DNA of 35,794 nucleotides from Bacteroidota bacterium (GCA_013202335.1 JABMQR010000318.1:1-35794), one strand, 5' to 3'. Positions 8,248 to 17,633 are shown, numbered from the stretch's first letter. The notes: generated by a model from the letters alone, not told the origin. Numbers and translations are program-made.

Positions 8248-9147
8248 TCAGTACTGATATTGCACCCATCTCTTTTTTCCGTAAAAATTGAGAAAGGTAA
8301 AAATTGCTATAATCGCAAGCAGCACATAGGCAAGCGAAGAGGCATATCCCATGCGGTAGTAGTTGAATGCGTTGAGATACACATCATAAACCAGTGTATT
8401 GGTGGAATTCTGCGGTCCGCCCCTTGTCATTACATAAATAAGTTCAAAGTTCTTGAAGGAATCAATAACTGATACGATAAGTACAAAGAATGTAGTCGGG
8501 GAAAGAAGAGGCAAGGTTATACGGGAAAATACCTTCCATTTCCCAGCACCGTCAATAAGTGCAGCCTCATTCAGGGATTCAGGAATAAGCTGGAGCCCAG
8601 CAAGAAAAAGAATCATATAATAACCGGACATCTTCCAGACCTGGATCATCGCAACTGTGACAAGGGCAATGCCGGGATCCCCAAGCCAATAGGGAGAAGT
8701 GATATGCAGCTTTTCAAGAAGTATGGGAAGTATTCCGTATTTTGGGCTCAGCATCCAGGTCCATACAATACCGACAGCTACCGCTGATGTCACCACAGGT
8801 GTATAAAAAGCCGACCTGAAGAAACTGATACCCTTCATTTTTCTGTTCAGCAGTATTGCCAGCAGCAAACCGAACACGATTACACCTGCCACATAAATCA
8901 GGGAAAAAATAAAAGTATTTTTAAATACTTGATGAAATGAGGGACTTTTAAGCAGCTCAGCATAATTACCCCACCCCATAAACAATGGAGTGGAAATAAT
9001 GTCCCACCTGGTAAAGCTTATAATAAATGACGCCCCTATAGGAATTAAGCGAAATACAAACAGTCCTAACAGCGTAGGAATTAGAAAGAGCCAGGGATCC
9101 CGCCCGGAATACCATTTCAATGATTTCTTTTTCACCGTCACCCTCAT
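8248..9147 (-). CDS. Sugar ABC transporter permease (MalF/UgpA type)
   Basis: A 299-residue permease. It shows the N-terminal PWLFLIPTLLGLFVFRLIP segment of UgpA-type subunits, six membrane spans, and the EAA loop EAALIDGAGKWKVFSRITL. ATG 9147 is taken as start, but its ribosome site is weak (GGGATGA). The GTG at 9135 has AGGG six bases upstream and is a fair alternative. A perfect stem-loop lies between this gene and the binding-protein gene upstream. Confidence 0.9.
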   Translation of the reverse strand: MRVTVKKKSLKWYSGRDPWLFLIPTLLGLFVFRLIPIGASFIISFTRWDIISTPLFMGWGNYAELLKSPSFHQVFKNTFIFSLIYVAGVIVFGLLLAILLNRKMKGISFFRSAFYTPVVTSAVAVGIVWTWMLSPKYGILPILLEKLHITSPYWLGDPGIALVTVAMIQVWKMSGYYMILFLAGLQLIPESLNEAALIDGAGKWKVFSRITLPLLSPTTFFVLIVSVIDSFKNFELIYVMTRGGPQNSTNTLVYDVYLNAFNYYRMGYASSLAYVLLAIIAIFTFLNFYGKKRWVQYQY

Positions 9148-9164
9148 TCATCCCAGTAAACTGC

Positions 9165-9191
9165 ATCAAGGGGAGTCATGCTCCCCTTGAT
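9165..9191. other. 11-bp intercistronic stem-loop (binding protein / permease)
   Basis: ATCAAGGGGAG (9165-9175) and CTCCCCTTGAT (9181-9191) form a perfect stem around TCATG. No T run follows on the leftward transcript, so it is not a full terminator. It could stabilise the upstream binding-protein mRNA, giving more binding protein than permease. The other two importer operons have comparable elements. Confidence 0.6.
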
Positions 9192-9219
9192 ATCAGTGCA
9201 CTAACCGGGAAATATCTTC

Positions 9220-10551
9220 TTATTTAGTATAATTCCTTTCCAATACAACATTAATATTCTTATTTGCCATATCAATGGCTTCACTGAAACTCAGCTGACC
9301 GTCGATGACACCGTCAATTATCCCGTTAAAACCAAGTGCTTCGGCAGCACCGTATCCTCTCCATTCGCCCCAGCTGAGAGTAAAGGAGGTTCTCAGAGTC
9401 TCTGCTGCCTGCTTGATGAGGAGATCTTTATTGGCAGGCTGCTTTCCAGTTTCCAGAAAATCCGCAGATTCAGTCAGAGCCTTGTATGAGGGTATTTTTC
9501 CAGCCATCACCATATCCATTGAAAGTCCTTCACCGGCAGCGAACTTTGTAAATTCCCAAGCAGCTTCCGGATTATCTGTTGTGGGTGAAATCGCCAGGGA
9601 GTCCGGCCAGCCGTAGGTTAATGAACCATCTCCATTAGGACCAATTGGCAGTTCGGCTATGCCCCACCTGATACTGTCACCGGCAACATTCCTGTTGTTG
9701 TCAATATTCCAGGAACCATCAACAAACATTGCAGCTGCTCCCTGTGGGAACACATCCTGCTGCCTGAAAGCGGACATATCTTTTTTCGCAGGTGCTACTT
9801 TTTCATCAAGTACAAGACCTGTAAGAAACTCCAGGGCTTCCATTGCATTGCTGTCTGGTGCAAACTTCATTGAACCACGATCAATCAGGCGTCCGTTATT
9901 TGCATATACCCAGGACTCAATATGGGCATATCGACCATAGAACCAGTATCCCCACTGATCTATTGAACCATTTCCATCAGTATCCTTGGTGAGCTTCCGT
10001 GCTGCATCCAGGAAATCATCCCATGTCCAGTTCTCATCCGGATACGCTACACCGGCCTCATCAAACATGTCCATATTGTAATAGAGACAGGTTGTCACCA
10101 GTGCATATGGGAATGCATAATAGGCATCCTGCCCTGATATTTCCTTCACGCCGTCAAACAAGTTCATGTAGAACGCATCTTTATCAAGGGAAGTATCAAT
10201 ATATGGGGTCAGATCCAGCAGTAGATTCTTGCTTGACCACTCTTCCACATACCCGGCACTAAGATTAAATACGTCCGGTAAATTCTTCTGGTTAGCCATT
10301 ATCCTGATTTTTGTCCAGTATTCACTTGGCTCTACAGTAGTCATCTCAACTTTGATACTCGGATTCTCACTTTCGAACTTTTCAATCATTGCTTCATTCC
10401 TGGATTTAAGTTCAGGATCCCAGCTCCAGTACTGAATAGTTGTAACTTCGGCTTCACCTGAGGCTTCTTCCTGTCCCCCTGCAAACAGTACGGTTGAAAC
10501 CATCATGAGTAGAAGAACTATCGAAATCGATGTCATGAGTAATTTTTTCAT
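9220..10551 (-). CDS. ABC sugar-binding protein (CUT1, family 1)
   Basis: A 443-residue extracytoplasmic binding protein. The signal peptide is MKKLLMTSIS through TVLFAGGQEEA, the spirochaete-style leader. IQYWSWDPELKSRNEAMIEKFE is followed by EYWTKIRIM and the family-1 hinge segments (AFPYALVTTCLYYNMDMFDEAG, WTWDDFLDAARKL). The start at ATG 10551 has AAGGAG six bases upstream; the frame extends 19 codons further upstream but without a ribosome site. The ligand cannot be read from sequence. The phosphodiester glycosidase in the same operon suggests a phosphodiester-linked sugar. Confidence 0.92.
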   Translation of the reverse strand: MKKLLMTSISIVLLLMMVSTVLFAGGQEEASGEAEVTTIQYWSWDPELKSRNEAMIEKFESENPSIKVEMTTVEPSEYWTKIRIMANQKNLPDVFNLSAGYVEEWSSKNLLLDLTPYIDTSLDKDAFYMNLFDGVKEISGQDAYYAFPYALVTTCLYYNMDMFDEAGVAYPDENWTWDDFLDAARKLTKDTDGNGSIDQWGYWFYGRYAHIESWVYANNGRLIDRGSMKFAPDSNAMEALEFLTGLVLDEKVAPAKKDMSAFRQQDVFPQGAAAMFVDGSWNIDNNRNVAGDSIRWGIAELPIGPNGDGSLTYGWPDSLAISPTTDNPEAAWEFTKFAAGEGLSMDMVMAGKIPSYKALTESADFLETGKQPANKDLLIKQAAETLRTSFTLSWGEWRGYGAAEALGFNGIIDGVIDGQLSFSEAIDMANKNINVVLERNYTK

Positions 10552-10762
10552 TGCATGCTCCTTATTGTTTTGATCCAATTTAGCATAGATTCTCACAGAA
10601 CACAACATATATTTAAATATTTATTTGTTTATACATTTAACTCTTTAAATTATAATGTCATTACTGAAACTAATACTGATACTTGATACAAAGAATATAA
10701 GGTATGAATTTTATGAGTACGTTGTAAATATCCCGGAATGATTACACAGCAGTATCCTGAAT

Positions 10763-11776
10763 CTAGGAGAAGTTGCGCTTCACCAGCCGGCCCTTTGAAG
10801 GAATAAACACAGGAAGTTCCTGGCTGTCCAATGCAGCCCTTATGCTCTGCACGCCAAACAAGCCGGGATAGGACCAGTCAAAGATACATGTGGTAAATGG
10901 ATCGGAAATCGTAGTGTCACGTTCAGCACCATCAAATCCGTACACCGCTGTCTGGGAAGGAATAGGTATATTCAGCTCATGCAGATAGGCGACAACGCCT
11001 TGTGCGCGCAGGTCAGTAGAGCAGATAATACAATCAATATCAGGATTTGCCTGCAGAATGTTCATACAGGACCGATATGCCTCTCTCTGGCTTCCACCGC
11101 ACTCAACAATGCAGTCCTCAGGAATTTCCGGCATATCATGGGCCTTGAATATCTCGTTCATCACCTCAATCCGCCCGCCGGCTGTAAAACCGATGAAACC
11201 GATGTGCTGATACTGCTGTTTGACCACATCCTCAGCTATCTGGGCAAATCCGCTTTTCATATCAATCTTATATTTAAGCAGCACATGCGGTTTTTCCAAC
11301 TGCTTAATTACATCATTATGTACATACGGCCATACAATATAACCATGAAATCTTTCGTTATCCGTTTGGGAAAAATGTTTCTCTGAAAGAAGGACTACGG
11401 TGATATTGTAGTCATGCCCGTTACTGATTATCCCGTTTATAATTTCCAGATGGTTTGCCCACACATATTCCCAGATTGAGTTACTGAAAAAATCAATATC
11501 TGAAAGAATTATCCCTATTTTATAGTTCTTCAGCCGGATAAAGTAATCCGTATTAAGGAAACTGCCCCGACCAGGGATACGGGTAATAATCCCCTCCTTC
11601 ACAAGGGTATCAAGGGCTATGCGCACTGTACCGCGAGATATCGAATACTTTTCAGCAATGGCAACCTCAGTGGGAAGTGACTCGTTCACCGAAAAATCTT
11701 CGGTGAACCATTTCTTGAGTTCGATATAGAGCTGGTGCTGCAGGGGAAGTGGTTTATTTCGATCGATCTGGCTCAT
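10763..11776 (-). CDS. GntR/LacI hybrid transcriptional regulator
   Basis: A 337-residue protein with an AraR-like layout. A GntR winged helix (~1-70; SLPTEVAIAEKYSISRGTVR, then ALDTLVKEGIITRIPGRGSF) is joined to a LacI/periplasmic-binding-protein-like effector domain (~80-335; GIILSDIDFF, HIGFIGFTAGGR, DCIICSTDLRAQG, AVYGFDGAERDTTISDP). The effector should be a sugar or sugar phosphate. The start is ATG 11776, with GGAGA 7 bases upstream; the ATG at 11812 lacks a ribosome site. A TTGACT/TATACC promoter precedes it. An 8-base palindrome GTTTAAAC (11795-11802) just after the predicted transcript start is a possible self-operator. It is the first gene of operon A. Confidence 0.88.
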   Translation of the reverse strand: MSQIDRNKPLPLQHQLYIELKKWFTEDFSVNESLPTEVAIAEKYSISRGTVRIALDTLVKEGIITRIPGRGSFLNTDYFIRLKNYKIGIILSDIDFFSNSIWEYVWANHLEIINGIISNGHDYNITVVLLSEKHFSQTDNERFHGYIVWPYVHNDVIKQLEKPHVLLKYKIDMKSGFAQIAEDVVKQQYQHIGFIGFTAGGRIEVMNEIFKAHDMPEIPEDCIVECGGSQREAYRSCMNILQANPDIDCIICSTDLRAQGVVAYLHELNIPIPSQTAVYGFDGAERDTTISDPFTTCIFDWSYPGLFGVQSIRAALDSQELPVFIPSKGRLVKRNFS

Positions 11777-11818
11777 TGAAGATTCTCCATATAGGTTTAA
11801 ACATTCAGACATTTACAT

Positions 11819-11845
11819 GGTATACTTCAAACCAAGCCAAGTCAA
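11819..11845 (-). promoter_or_regulatory. Promoter of operon A regulator
   Basis: On the minus strand TTGACT (11840-11845) is followed after 15 bases by TATACC (11819-11824), or after 17 by TACCAT. The -35 hexamer overlaps the stop codon of the mnmA remnant, so the regulator is expressed from sequence inherited from that gene's 3' end. Confidence 0.45.
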
Positions 11846-11925
11846 CTCTCAATTACCCCTCCGCCGAGTACGATGTCACCGTCATAGAGCACGACCGACT
11901 GACCAGGGGCAACAGCCCGCAACCC
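11842..11925 (-). pseudogene. mnmA 3'-end remnant (tRNA 2-thiouridylase C-terminus)
   Basis: The minus strand encodes GLRAVAPGQSVVLYDGDIVL then GGGVIES and TGA (11842-11844). This is the characteristic C-terminal strand block of MnmA (APGQ-x-x-V-x-YDGDxVLGGGxI). Homology stops abruptly at 11925, where an in-frame TGA (11926-11928) precedes it, so only 27 codons remain and there is no start. The remaining ~330 codons of mnmA are not in this window. Most likely a rearrangement or insertion separated or copied the gene's end, placing the arabinoside operon next to it. Confidence 0.75.
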
Positions 11926-12036
11926 TCACACCAAAAAGTTTCTGCTGAGCAAATCTTTATTGATCATGATCTGGTAACAATTCTGGTAACACGAAAATAC
12001 AGTGTTAATAAGGAATCGTTACTTAGAATCAACAAA

Positions 12037-13518
12037 TTACTCAACAGACAAACAAATTAGCGATATGGGAGGACATAAGACAATAAGATTTCCTGAAGAA
12101 TTTAACTGGTAGTTATAAAAATCTTTCGGAACTATTGTATTTGGATTGTCAAATGTGTTTTCAGCCTTTGCATTTACTCCAGTTAAAATCTTTGACATAA
12201 TTATTGAAGAAACATTGAATTCCTGCAAGCTAATGCTAACTTCACAAATATCTACATCATCTTTATTAATCAGAAAAATACTTAAGGTTTTGTTATTCAT
12301 CACTACTGCATGATCAACAACTAATGTATCTCCATATTTTCTACTCTTATATTTGGGGCCATCATATATAACCTGCAGTGACACTCCACGTGCCAGTGGG
12401 GATATCATTGCAAATGGCCAGAAAATTGTCTGAAGACAGATACTGTCAGCTTTTGTTAGAATAGGTGCCAATACATTAACAAGCTGTGCGACATTGGCTA
12501 TTTTCAATACATCAGCATGCCGTATAAAACTCAACAGAAAACCGGCGGCAACAAGCGCATCTTCAAAATTATATACTTCTTCCAACAAGTGGGGAGCCTG
12601 TCCCCATGCTCCATGAATTTCATGATTACGATACCAGATATTCCACTCATCAAAACAAAGATAGACCCTGTGACTACTTTTCAATTTAGCCTGGGAGAAA
12701 CGACATACTGCATCCATATCCTGTATCTGCCGATCAATTGAGTTAGTAACTGCTAGGAAATTGGGAACCGTTTCATCTTCATTTTCGACATATCTATGAA
12801 ATCCGATGTAGTCGACTATATCACCCGAATATTCAAGTACTTTTCGATCCCAATCCATATAGGTTTTCATCGAAGGGAGGCAGGATCCCGCTATGACTAG
12901 CTCAATGGTCGGGTCAACGGTTTTCATCATTCTAGCCGCCTGTTCTGCCTTGACTGCATACATTTCAGCTGGCATATGGCCTAGCTGCCATGGTGCGTCC
13001 ATCTCATTGCCCAAACACCAAAGTGGTACGTGATGAGGTTCGGAATATCCGTTTTTCCGACGCATTTCTGCATACTTCCCAACGGTTCCATTGCAATACT
13101 CCACCCAATTTCGAGCCTCCTCTGGAGTCCCTGTGCCAAGATTAACTGTTAGCATTGGATCCCAGTTCATTTTTCGACATAAACTTATAAATTCATCTGT
13201 GCCAAATCTATTAGGCTCAATACTTTTCCAGGCAAGTTCTAAATTTTCAGGTCGTTTTTCCTGCAACCCAACGCCATCCATCCAGTGATATCCAGAAACA
13301 AAGTTCCCTCCAGGATAACGTACAATAGATAGTTTCAAATCTCGTAAGGCGTTGATCACATCAGATCTGCACCCGTCGATATCTGCAAGCAGATTGTCGG
13401 GGTCAAAAATTCCTTCATATATAGCCCGACCTAGGTGTTCCAAAAAACCGCCAAAAATTCGTGGATCTACTTCTCCAATCTGAAATTGTGGATGAATGAG
13501 AAGTTTTACATGTTTCAT
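12037..13518 (-). CDS. Alpha-L-arabinofuranosidase, GH51
   Basis: A 493-residue enzyme of usual GH51 length: a TIM barrel followed by a beta-sandwich. It releases alpha-linked terminal L-arabinofuranose. The N-terminus has RIFGGFLEHLGRAIYEGIFD. YPGGNFVSGYHW is the substrate-side loop, the acid/base Glu is E172 in CLGNEMD, and the nucleophile is E291 in CFDEWNIWYR. No signal peptide is present, so it acts on imported oligosaccharides. The start ATG 13518 has AAGGTG six bases upstream; a GTG at 13527 is less likely because it overlaps that site. It is the last gene of operon B and complements the divergent GH127. Confidence 0.93.
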   Translation of the reverse strand: MKHVKLLIHPQFQIGEVDPRIFGGFLEHLGRAIYEGIFDPDNLLADIDGCRSDVINALRDLKLSIVRYPGGNFVSGYHWMDGVGLQEKRPENLELAWKSIEPNRFGTDEFISLCRKMNWDPMLTVNLGTGTPEEARNWVEYCNGTVGKYAEMRRKNGYSEPHHVPLWCLGNEMDAPWQLGHMPAEMYAVKAEQAARMMKTVDPTIELVIAGSCLPSMKTYMDWDRKVLEYSGDIVDYIGFHRYVENEDETVPNFLAVTNSIDRQIQDMDAVCRFSQAKLKSSHRVYLCFDEWNIWYRNHEIHGAWGQAPHLLEEVYNFEDALVAAGFLLSFIRHADVLKIANVAQLVNVLAPILTKADSICLQTIFWPFAMISPLARGVSLQVIYDGPKYKSRKYGDTLVVDHAVVMNNKTLSIFLINKDDVDICEVSISLQEFNVSSIIMSKILTGVNAKAENTFDNPNTIVPKDFYNYQLNSSGNLIVLCPPISLICLSVE

Positions 13519-13623
13519 TATGTTCACCTTGTTTCAAAAAATCACTACTTCTGGTTCGCTTAAGGAATCCATGCAGACTGTACTTTTTAAACAATCGACT
13601 AAAATGCCGAGTATCTCTCAGTC

Positions 13624-14457
13624 TTACTGCTTCACAGCCCCAGCAGTCAAACCTGTTACAAACTGTTTCTGCATAGTTACAAATATGACAACGAGGGGCA
13701 AAGTGCATAGAACAGCACCTGCCATGACTTCATCATACCGAATTTCATATTGGGTGATAAATGTTGCCAATCCCACATTCAGCGGAAAATTGAGAGAATT
13801 CCTTATAACCACTAAAGGCCAGACAAACCAATTCCAGCATATCATAGAAAAATAGATAGTTAGCACGCCAATTGCTGGTTTAAGAAGGGGAAGCATTATC
13901 TTTGTATAAAGGGATATCTCAGAACAGCCATCGATACGACCTGCATAAAGTAGTTCATCCGGAATACTCGAAGAATATTGGCGGACAAAAAATATTCCGA
14001 AAGGACTTGCAGCAAATGGGATTATAACTCCCTGGAATGTATCAATCCAGCCCAACTTCACAAGTACTAGAAACAGCGGTATCAGAATTCCATGGAGAGG
14101 TATCATCATCGATGATAAAACAATAATGAACAAAATATTCTTGTACTTAAAGGAGTATTTCGCAAAGGCAAAACCTCCAAGAGTACTGAAAAAAATAGCG
14201 AGAGTAGTATACAGAACGGTAATGATCAAGCTATTCAGATACCACCTTCCATAGAGAGTTTCAGTGATTAGTCTTTGATAACCTGCCAGAGTGAAAGGTT
14301 TGGGAATGAAATCGATCGGAGTGCTGAAGATACGACCAATTTCCTTGAAAGAGGATATTAGCATCCAGTAAAACGGAAACAGAACAATAATTGATAAAGC
14401 TGTCATGAGAATAATGAGTATTGTTGTTCCTACCCTTTGTTTATTGCTCTGAACCAT
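13624..14457 (-). CDS. Sugar ABC transporter permease (MalG/CUT1 type)
   Basis: A 277-residue permease with the N-terminal LFPFYWMLISSFKE signature of MalG-type subunits and an EAA loop YAGRIDGCSEISLYTKIML. It ends in TAGAVKQ. ATG 14457 has AAGGAG 7 bases upstream. It lies between the partner permease and GH51 in operon B, so arabinofuranosyl oligosaccharides are the likely cargo. No ATPase is encoded nearby. Confidence 0.9.
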   Translation of the reverse strand: MVQSNKQRVGTTILIILMTALSIIVLFPFYWMLISSFKEIGRIFSTPIDFIPKPFTLAGYQRLITETLYGRWYLNSLIITVLYTTLAIFFSTLGGFAFAKYSFKYKNILFIIVLSSMMIPLHGILIPLFLVLVKLGWIDTFQGVIIPFAASPFGIFFVRQYSSSIPDELLYAGRIDGCSEISLYTKIMLPLLKPAIGVLTIYFSMICWNWFVWPLVVIRNSLNFPLNVGLATFITQYEIRYDEVMAGAVLCTLPLVVIFVTMQKQFVTGLTAGAVKQ

Positions 14458-14545
14458 ACTGTTTCTCCTTGGCTAAACGAATTCCGTAGTGCTCGATGTA
14501 TAATTCCGTCCTATACGGGCAAATAGACTGTATATTTCAAAATTA

Positions 14546-15469
14546 TTATTCAGACTTAAATGCTCCCAGTAGTTTCAATTGGAATACTGAAAATCCAAGG
14601 ATTATCAAAGTCATCATGAATCCAATAGCTGATCCGTAACCGAATTTAAAAAGCTGGAACCCCGACTCATACAAATGATACCCCATAGTGACCATATTGT
14701 TCTGTGGTGAGTCCATTGCTCCTGCAGGATTCAGAACAAAAATCTCATCAAATGCAAGAAATGCATAAATCAAGGTGATAATTAGTACAAACGAAATTAT
14801 CGGTTTCATCATCGGTATCGTGATGTATCGAAGTTTTTGGAACGTTGTGGCTCCGTCCATCATTGCAGATTCGTAGACATCACTGGGCAAACTCTGAATT
14901 CCTGCAACAAAATACATTATATTCAAACCCATCCTGCGCCAGAAGGCCATTATAAGAACAGAATTGATCGCCCAGAAATCATCAAGCAACCACTTTTGAG
15001 GTTTTATGGAGAAAAATCTAAGTATAGAATTTAACAATCCAGCTTCGCTATCCAGAAATATTAACTTGAATACTGCTCCAGCAACGATCAGTGAGGTAAG
15101 TATCGGTAGAAAGTAAATCAGGCGAAAGCCCTTATGACCGGGAAACTTGTTTGAGCTAAGCACTAAACTGAGAGGGAAACTGACAATCAATGTCAGCACC
15201 ACCATTCCAGCAGCAAAGTAGGTAGTATTGAACAAAGCCATCCTGAATCTATTATCCTTGAAAAGGGAAATGTAGTTATTCAAACCTACAAAAGTTTTAT
15301 TCTGAATTCCTTTGAAATGGAACAAGCTCAAATAGAGCGAATGAAAAATGGGATACACCATAAAAATAAGGAAAAGTATCAAGAATGGAGAAATAAATAG
15401 GTACGGCGCAGTTTGAGGATTGATAATTCGTCCAACTATATTATTTGATTTTTTCGGTAAACATTTCAT
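14546..15469 (-). CDS. Sugar ABC transporter permease (MalF/UgpA type)
   Basis: A 307-residue permease. The N-terminal APYLFISPFLILFLIFMVYP segment is typical of UgpA-type subunits, and the EAA loop is ESAMMDGATTFQKLRYITI. ATG 15469 has AAGGGA six bases upstream. It follows the binding-protein gene, separated by a perfect stem-loop at 15528-15550. Confidence 0.9.
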   Translation of the reverse strand: MKCLPKKSNNIVGRIINPQTAPYLFISPFLILFLIFMVYPIFHSLYLSLFHFKGIQNKTFVGLNNYISLFKDNRFRMALFNTTYFAAGMVVLTLIVSFPLSLVLSSNKFPGHKGFRLIYFLPILTSLIVAGAVFKLIFLDSEAGLLNSILRFFSIKPQKWLLDDFWAINSVLIMAFWRRMGLNIMYFVAGIQSLPSDVYESAMMDGATTFQKLRYITIPMMKPIISFVLIITLIYAFLAFDEIFVLNPAGAMDSPQNNMVTMGYHLYESGFQLFKFGYGSAIGFMMTLIILGFSVFQLKLLGAFKSE

Positions 15470-15527
15470 GCTGCTTCCCTTATAGCAATGTGATAATTAC
15501 AAACACTTGATTTAACTTGATGAAAGA

Positions 15528-15550
15528 GGTGGCAGTACATTACTGCCACC
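15528..15550. other. 10-bp tri-loop stem between binding protein and permease genes
   Basis: GGTGGCAGTA (15528-15537) and TACTGCCACC (15541-15550) pair perfectly around loop CAT. No T run follows on the leftward strand. It is the operon B counterpart of the element at 9165-9191 and is likely an mRNA-stabilising or attenuating structure. Confidence 0.6.
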
Positions 15551-15570
15551 CATAAATTAATATTGTTCGA

Positions 15571-16887
15571 CTATTTCTGATTTCTAAATTTCTCAGCTAG
15601 GTCTGATAGAGCTTCTTTCGCTTCCTGTTTGCCTGTTAAAACTGCAGGGAGAAGATCACGACTGATTTCTGTCTGAATATCAGTCGATAACGGCCAGACT
15701 GGTTTCCCAACAAAGTTGTCCATTCCTTCTTTAACTACTTTTATAATAACTTCATTCATGAAATAGGGATCCGGAACTGCCACTCGAGGATCATCATAAA
15801 CATCTGAGCGAAGTGGGTCAAACCCAAGATAAGTCGCGATTTTTACATTTCCTTCATATGAAAGTTTACAATATTCGATAAATCTTTTAGCAACATCTGG
15901 ATTCTTCGATTGAGCAGTAATAGCTGTTCCCGTTCCACCCATGCTTGCTGTTTCAATACCTCCATCCTCCCAGATTGGAAGAGGACGTACAGCTATTTTT
16001 CCAGCAAGATCTGGCATAAAAGTCCTAAACCGTGAGGTATACCAATATGCATGAGGAATGGTTAAAACACCACCCTTATTCATCAATTCAAAGAAAGCTT
16101 GGTCATATACCGAACCATTTGGGGCAATTTCAGCAATATTTTCCTTCATTAGGAGATCGACAATAAACTGCAGTGCTTCAACCGAAGGTTCTTCATCCAT
16201 AGTAATATTTCCTTGTGGATCTATCATATAGCCACCCTTCTGCATAGTCAAAAGCAGATACTCACGGGCAAATGCATACTGCATTGCTGTATACCAGACA
16301 CCATTATCTGGATCGTGTAATTTCTTACCAGCTTCAACCCAGTCGGACCAGTATTTAATTTCATCAATATCGATTCCGGCTTCATCAAAAGCAGGTTTAT
16401 TGTAGAACATAACCCCTGCGCCAAGGTGAAATGGAATTCCAAGAACATTGAGGTCAGGATCACTGAACTGCTGAAGTATTTCGGCATTTAATACATCCTT
16501 ATGATTAGCAACAATGTCATTCAAATTCACAAAATATTCCGGGTTTGACTTAAAGAATAAACCTGACCATTTAATCATTACATCAACAATATCAGGTGCT
16601 CCGGATCCTGAAACCAAACTAAGAAGCAACTGATCGTGCATTTGATTCATCGGTATATTGCTGGTTTTCACTACAATTTCAACATCAGTATTTTCTTCAT
16701 TGAACGATTTAGCCATCTCTTCATAGAAGTTCTCATGCAATCCAATGAAAGTCCAAATTTCCAATTCTACTGTTTTCTTTCCAGCTATTTCAGGCGCCTC
16801 TTCTTGCTCCGCTCCGGCAAACACCGGCATTGCAAGACTCAATACAACTATCATTATCAAACTGATAAGATGCCATTTCTTTTTCAT
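15571..16887 (-). CDS. ABC sugar-binding protein (CUT1) of the arabinofuranoside operon
   Basis: A 438-residue extracytoplasmic binding protein with a signal peptide ending MPVFAGAEQEEAPE. The mature part begins VELEIWTFIGLHENFYEEMAK. IPFHLGAGVMFYNKPAFDEAG and the GGTGTAITAQSKNPDVAKRF hinge are family-1 features. ATG 16887 has AGGAG 7 bases upstream. Its neighbours (GH51, GH127) suggest it binds L-arabinofuranosyl di- or oligosaccharides, possibly hydroxyproline-linked ones; the ligand is inferred only. Confidence 0.92.
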   Translation of the reverse strand: MKKKWHLISLIMIVVLSLAMPVFAGAEQEEAPEIAGKKTVELEIWTFIGLHENFYEEMAKSFNEENTDVEIVVKTSNIPMNQMHDQLLLSLVSGSGAPDIVDVMIKWSGLFFKSNPEYFVNLNDIVANHKDVLNAEILQQFSDPDLNVLGIPFHLGAGVMFYNKPAFDEAGIDIDEIKYWSDWVEAGKKLHDPDNGVWYTAMQYAFAREYLLLTMQKGGYMIDPQGNITMDEEPSVEALQFIVDLLMKENIAEIAPNGSVYDQAFFELMNKGGVLTIPHAYWYTSRFRTFMPDLAGKIAVRPLPIWEDGGIETASMGGTGTAITAQSKNPDVAKRFIEYCKLSYEGNVKIATYLGFDPLRSDVYDDPRVAVPDPYFMNEVIIKVVKEGMDNFVGKPVWPLSTDIQTEISRDLLPAVLTGKQEAKEALSDLAEKFRNQK

Positions 16888-16997
16888 ACATTTTCTCCTA
16901 AAAATAATTTTTTCTAAATTTCTCTAAAAAAGCTTCCTCTTTATTAATTTTTGAAAGCTATCTATGTTAGATACTAGTAATTGAATTTCCCGGCTCC

Positions 16998-17633
16998 TCA
17001 CACAAGTGAGTGTAGGAATTCATCCGCTGTTAGCACTTTCCCTATTCGTGGGAAGATAACCTCTTCTGCGTATTCCTGTTCGCGATCTGTATCTGTAGCA
17101 GTGCAATCCTTGATCACCATTACTCTGTACCCCATGTCGTAGGCAGAACGAGCTGATGATTCGACACACCAGTTGGTATGAAAACCAGTGAAGGCCACAT
17201 ATTCGATTTCATTAGCCCGTAGAATATAATTGAGGGCTGTCGAGTGAAATGCATCCAATGTCAGTTTACCTCTGATAATTATATCGCCCTGCTGCGGTGT
17301 CAGCTGATCGATAATTTCCGGTCCTGGCGTTCCTTCCAGCCAAGCTCCCGTACCCCAATCAGCTTTCATGCTCATTTCCAACCCTCTTAAACCTTCAGTC
17401 CCTGGCCCACCTGGTTTCAACTCTGGAAACCCAGGTTTGAATGCCTGGAAAGGTAAATAGATTATTTTTACCTTTCCTCTGGCCTCTGTTAAAAGATTCT
17501 GTAAATTTGCTATTACATTTCTTTTTTCAAGCTGTTCAGCAATATACTGATACATCGTTCCACCGGGGGTCAGAAAATCATTTTGCGCTTCTATCAGTAC
17601 TATTGCTGTTTTTTCCTTTGGAATTTTTCCCAT
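16998..17633 (-). CDS. Isochorismatase-like cysteine hydrolase
   Basis: A 211-residue protein of the isochorismatase/nicotinamidase superfamily. The catalytic triad is visible as D19 (IEAQNDF), K123 (RGKLTLDAF) and C156 (HTNWCVESSARSAYDMGY). The usual cis-peptide segment before the Cys is GFHTNWCVE. Members hydrolyse amides, ureas or vinyl ethers; the substrate here is unknown. ATG 17633 has GAGGAGG five bases upstream. It lies between the regulator and the binding protein of the arabinoside operon, an odd place for this family, and may remove an amide- or amino-acid-derived aglycone. Confidence 0.85.
   Translation of the reverse strand: MGKIPKEKTAIVLIEAQNDFLTPGGTMYQYIAEQLEKRNVIANLQNLLTEARGKVKIIYLPFQAFKPGFPELKPGGPGTEGLRGLEMSMKADWGTGAWLEGTPGPEIIDQLTPQQGDIIIRGKLTLDAFHSTALNYILRANEIEYVAFTGFHTNWCVESSARSAYDMGYRVMVIKDCTATDTDREQEYAEEVIFPRIGKVLTADEFLHSLV

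Noticed and set aside
10649..10677. Promoter for the operon A binding protein (TATAAT at 10649-10654, minus strand)
   Set aside because: The -10 is perfect, but the hexamer 17 bases upstream (AGTATT) does not resemble a -35, and the region is very AT-rich, so chance is likely.
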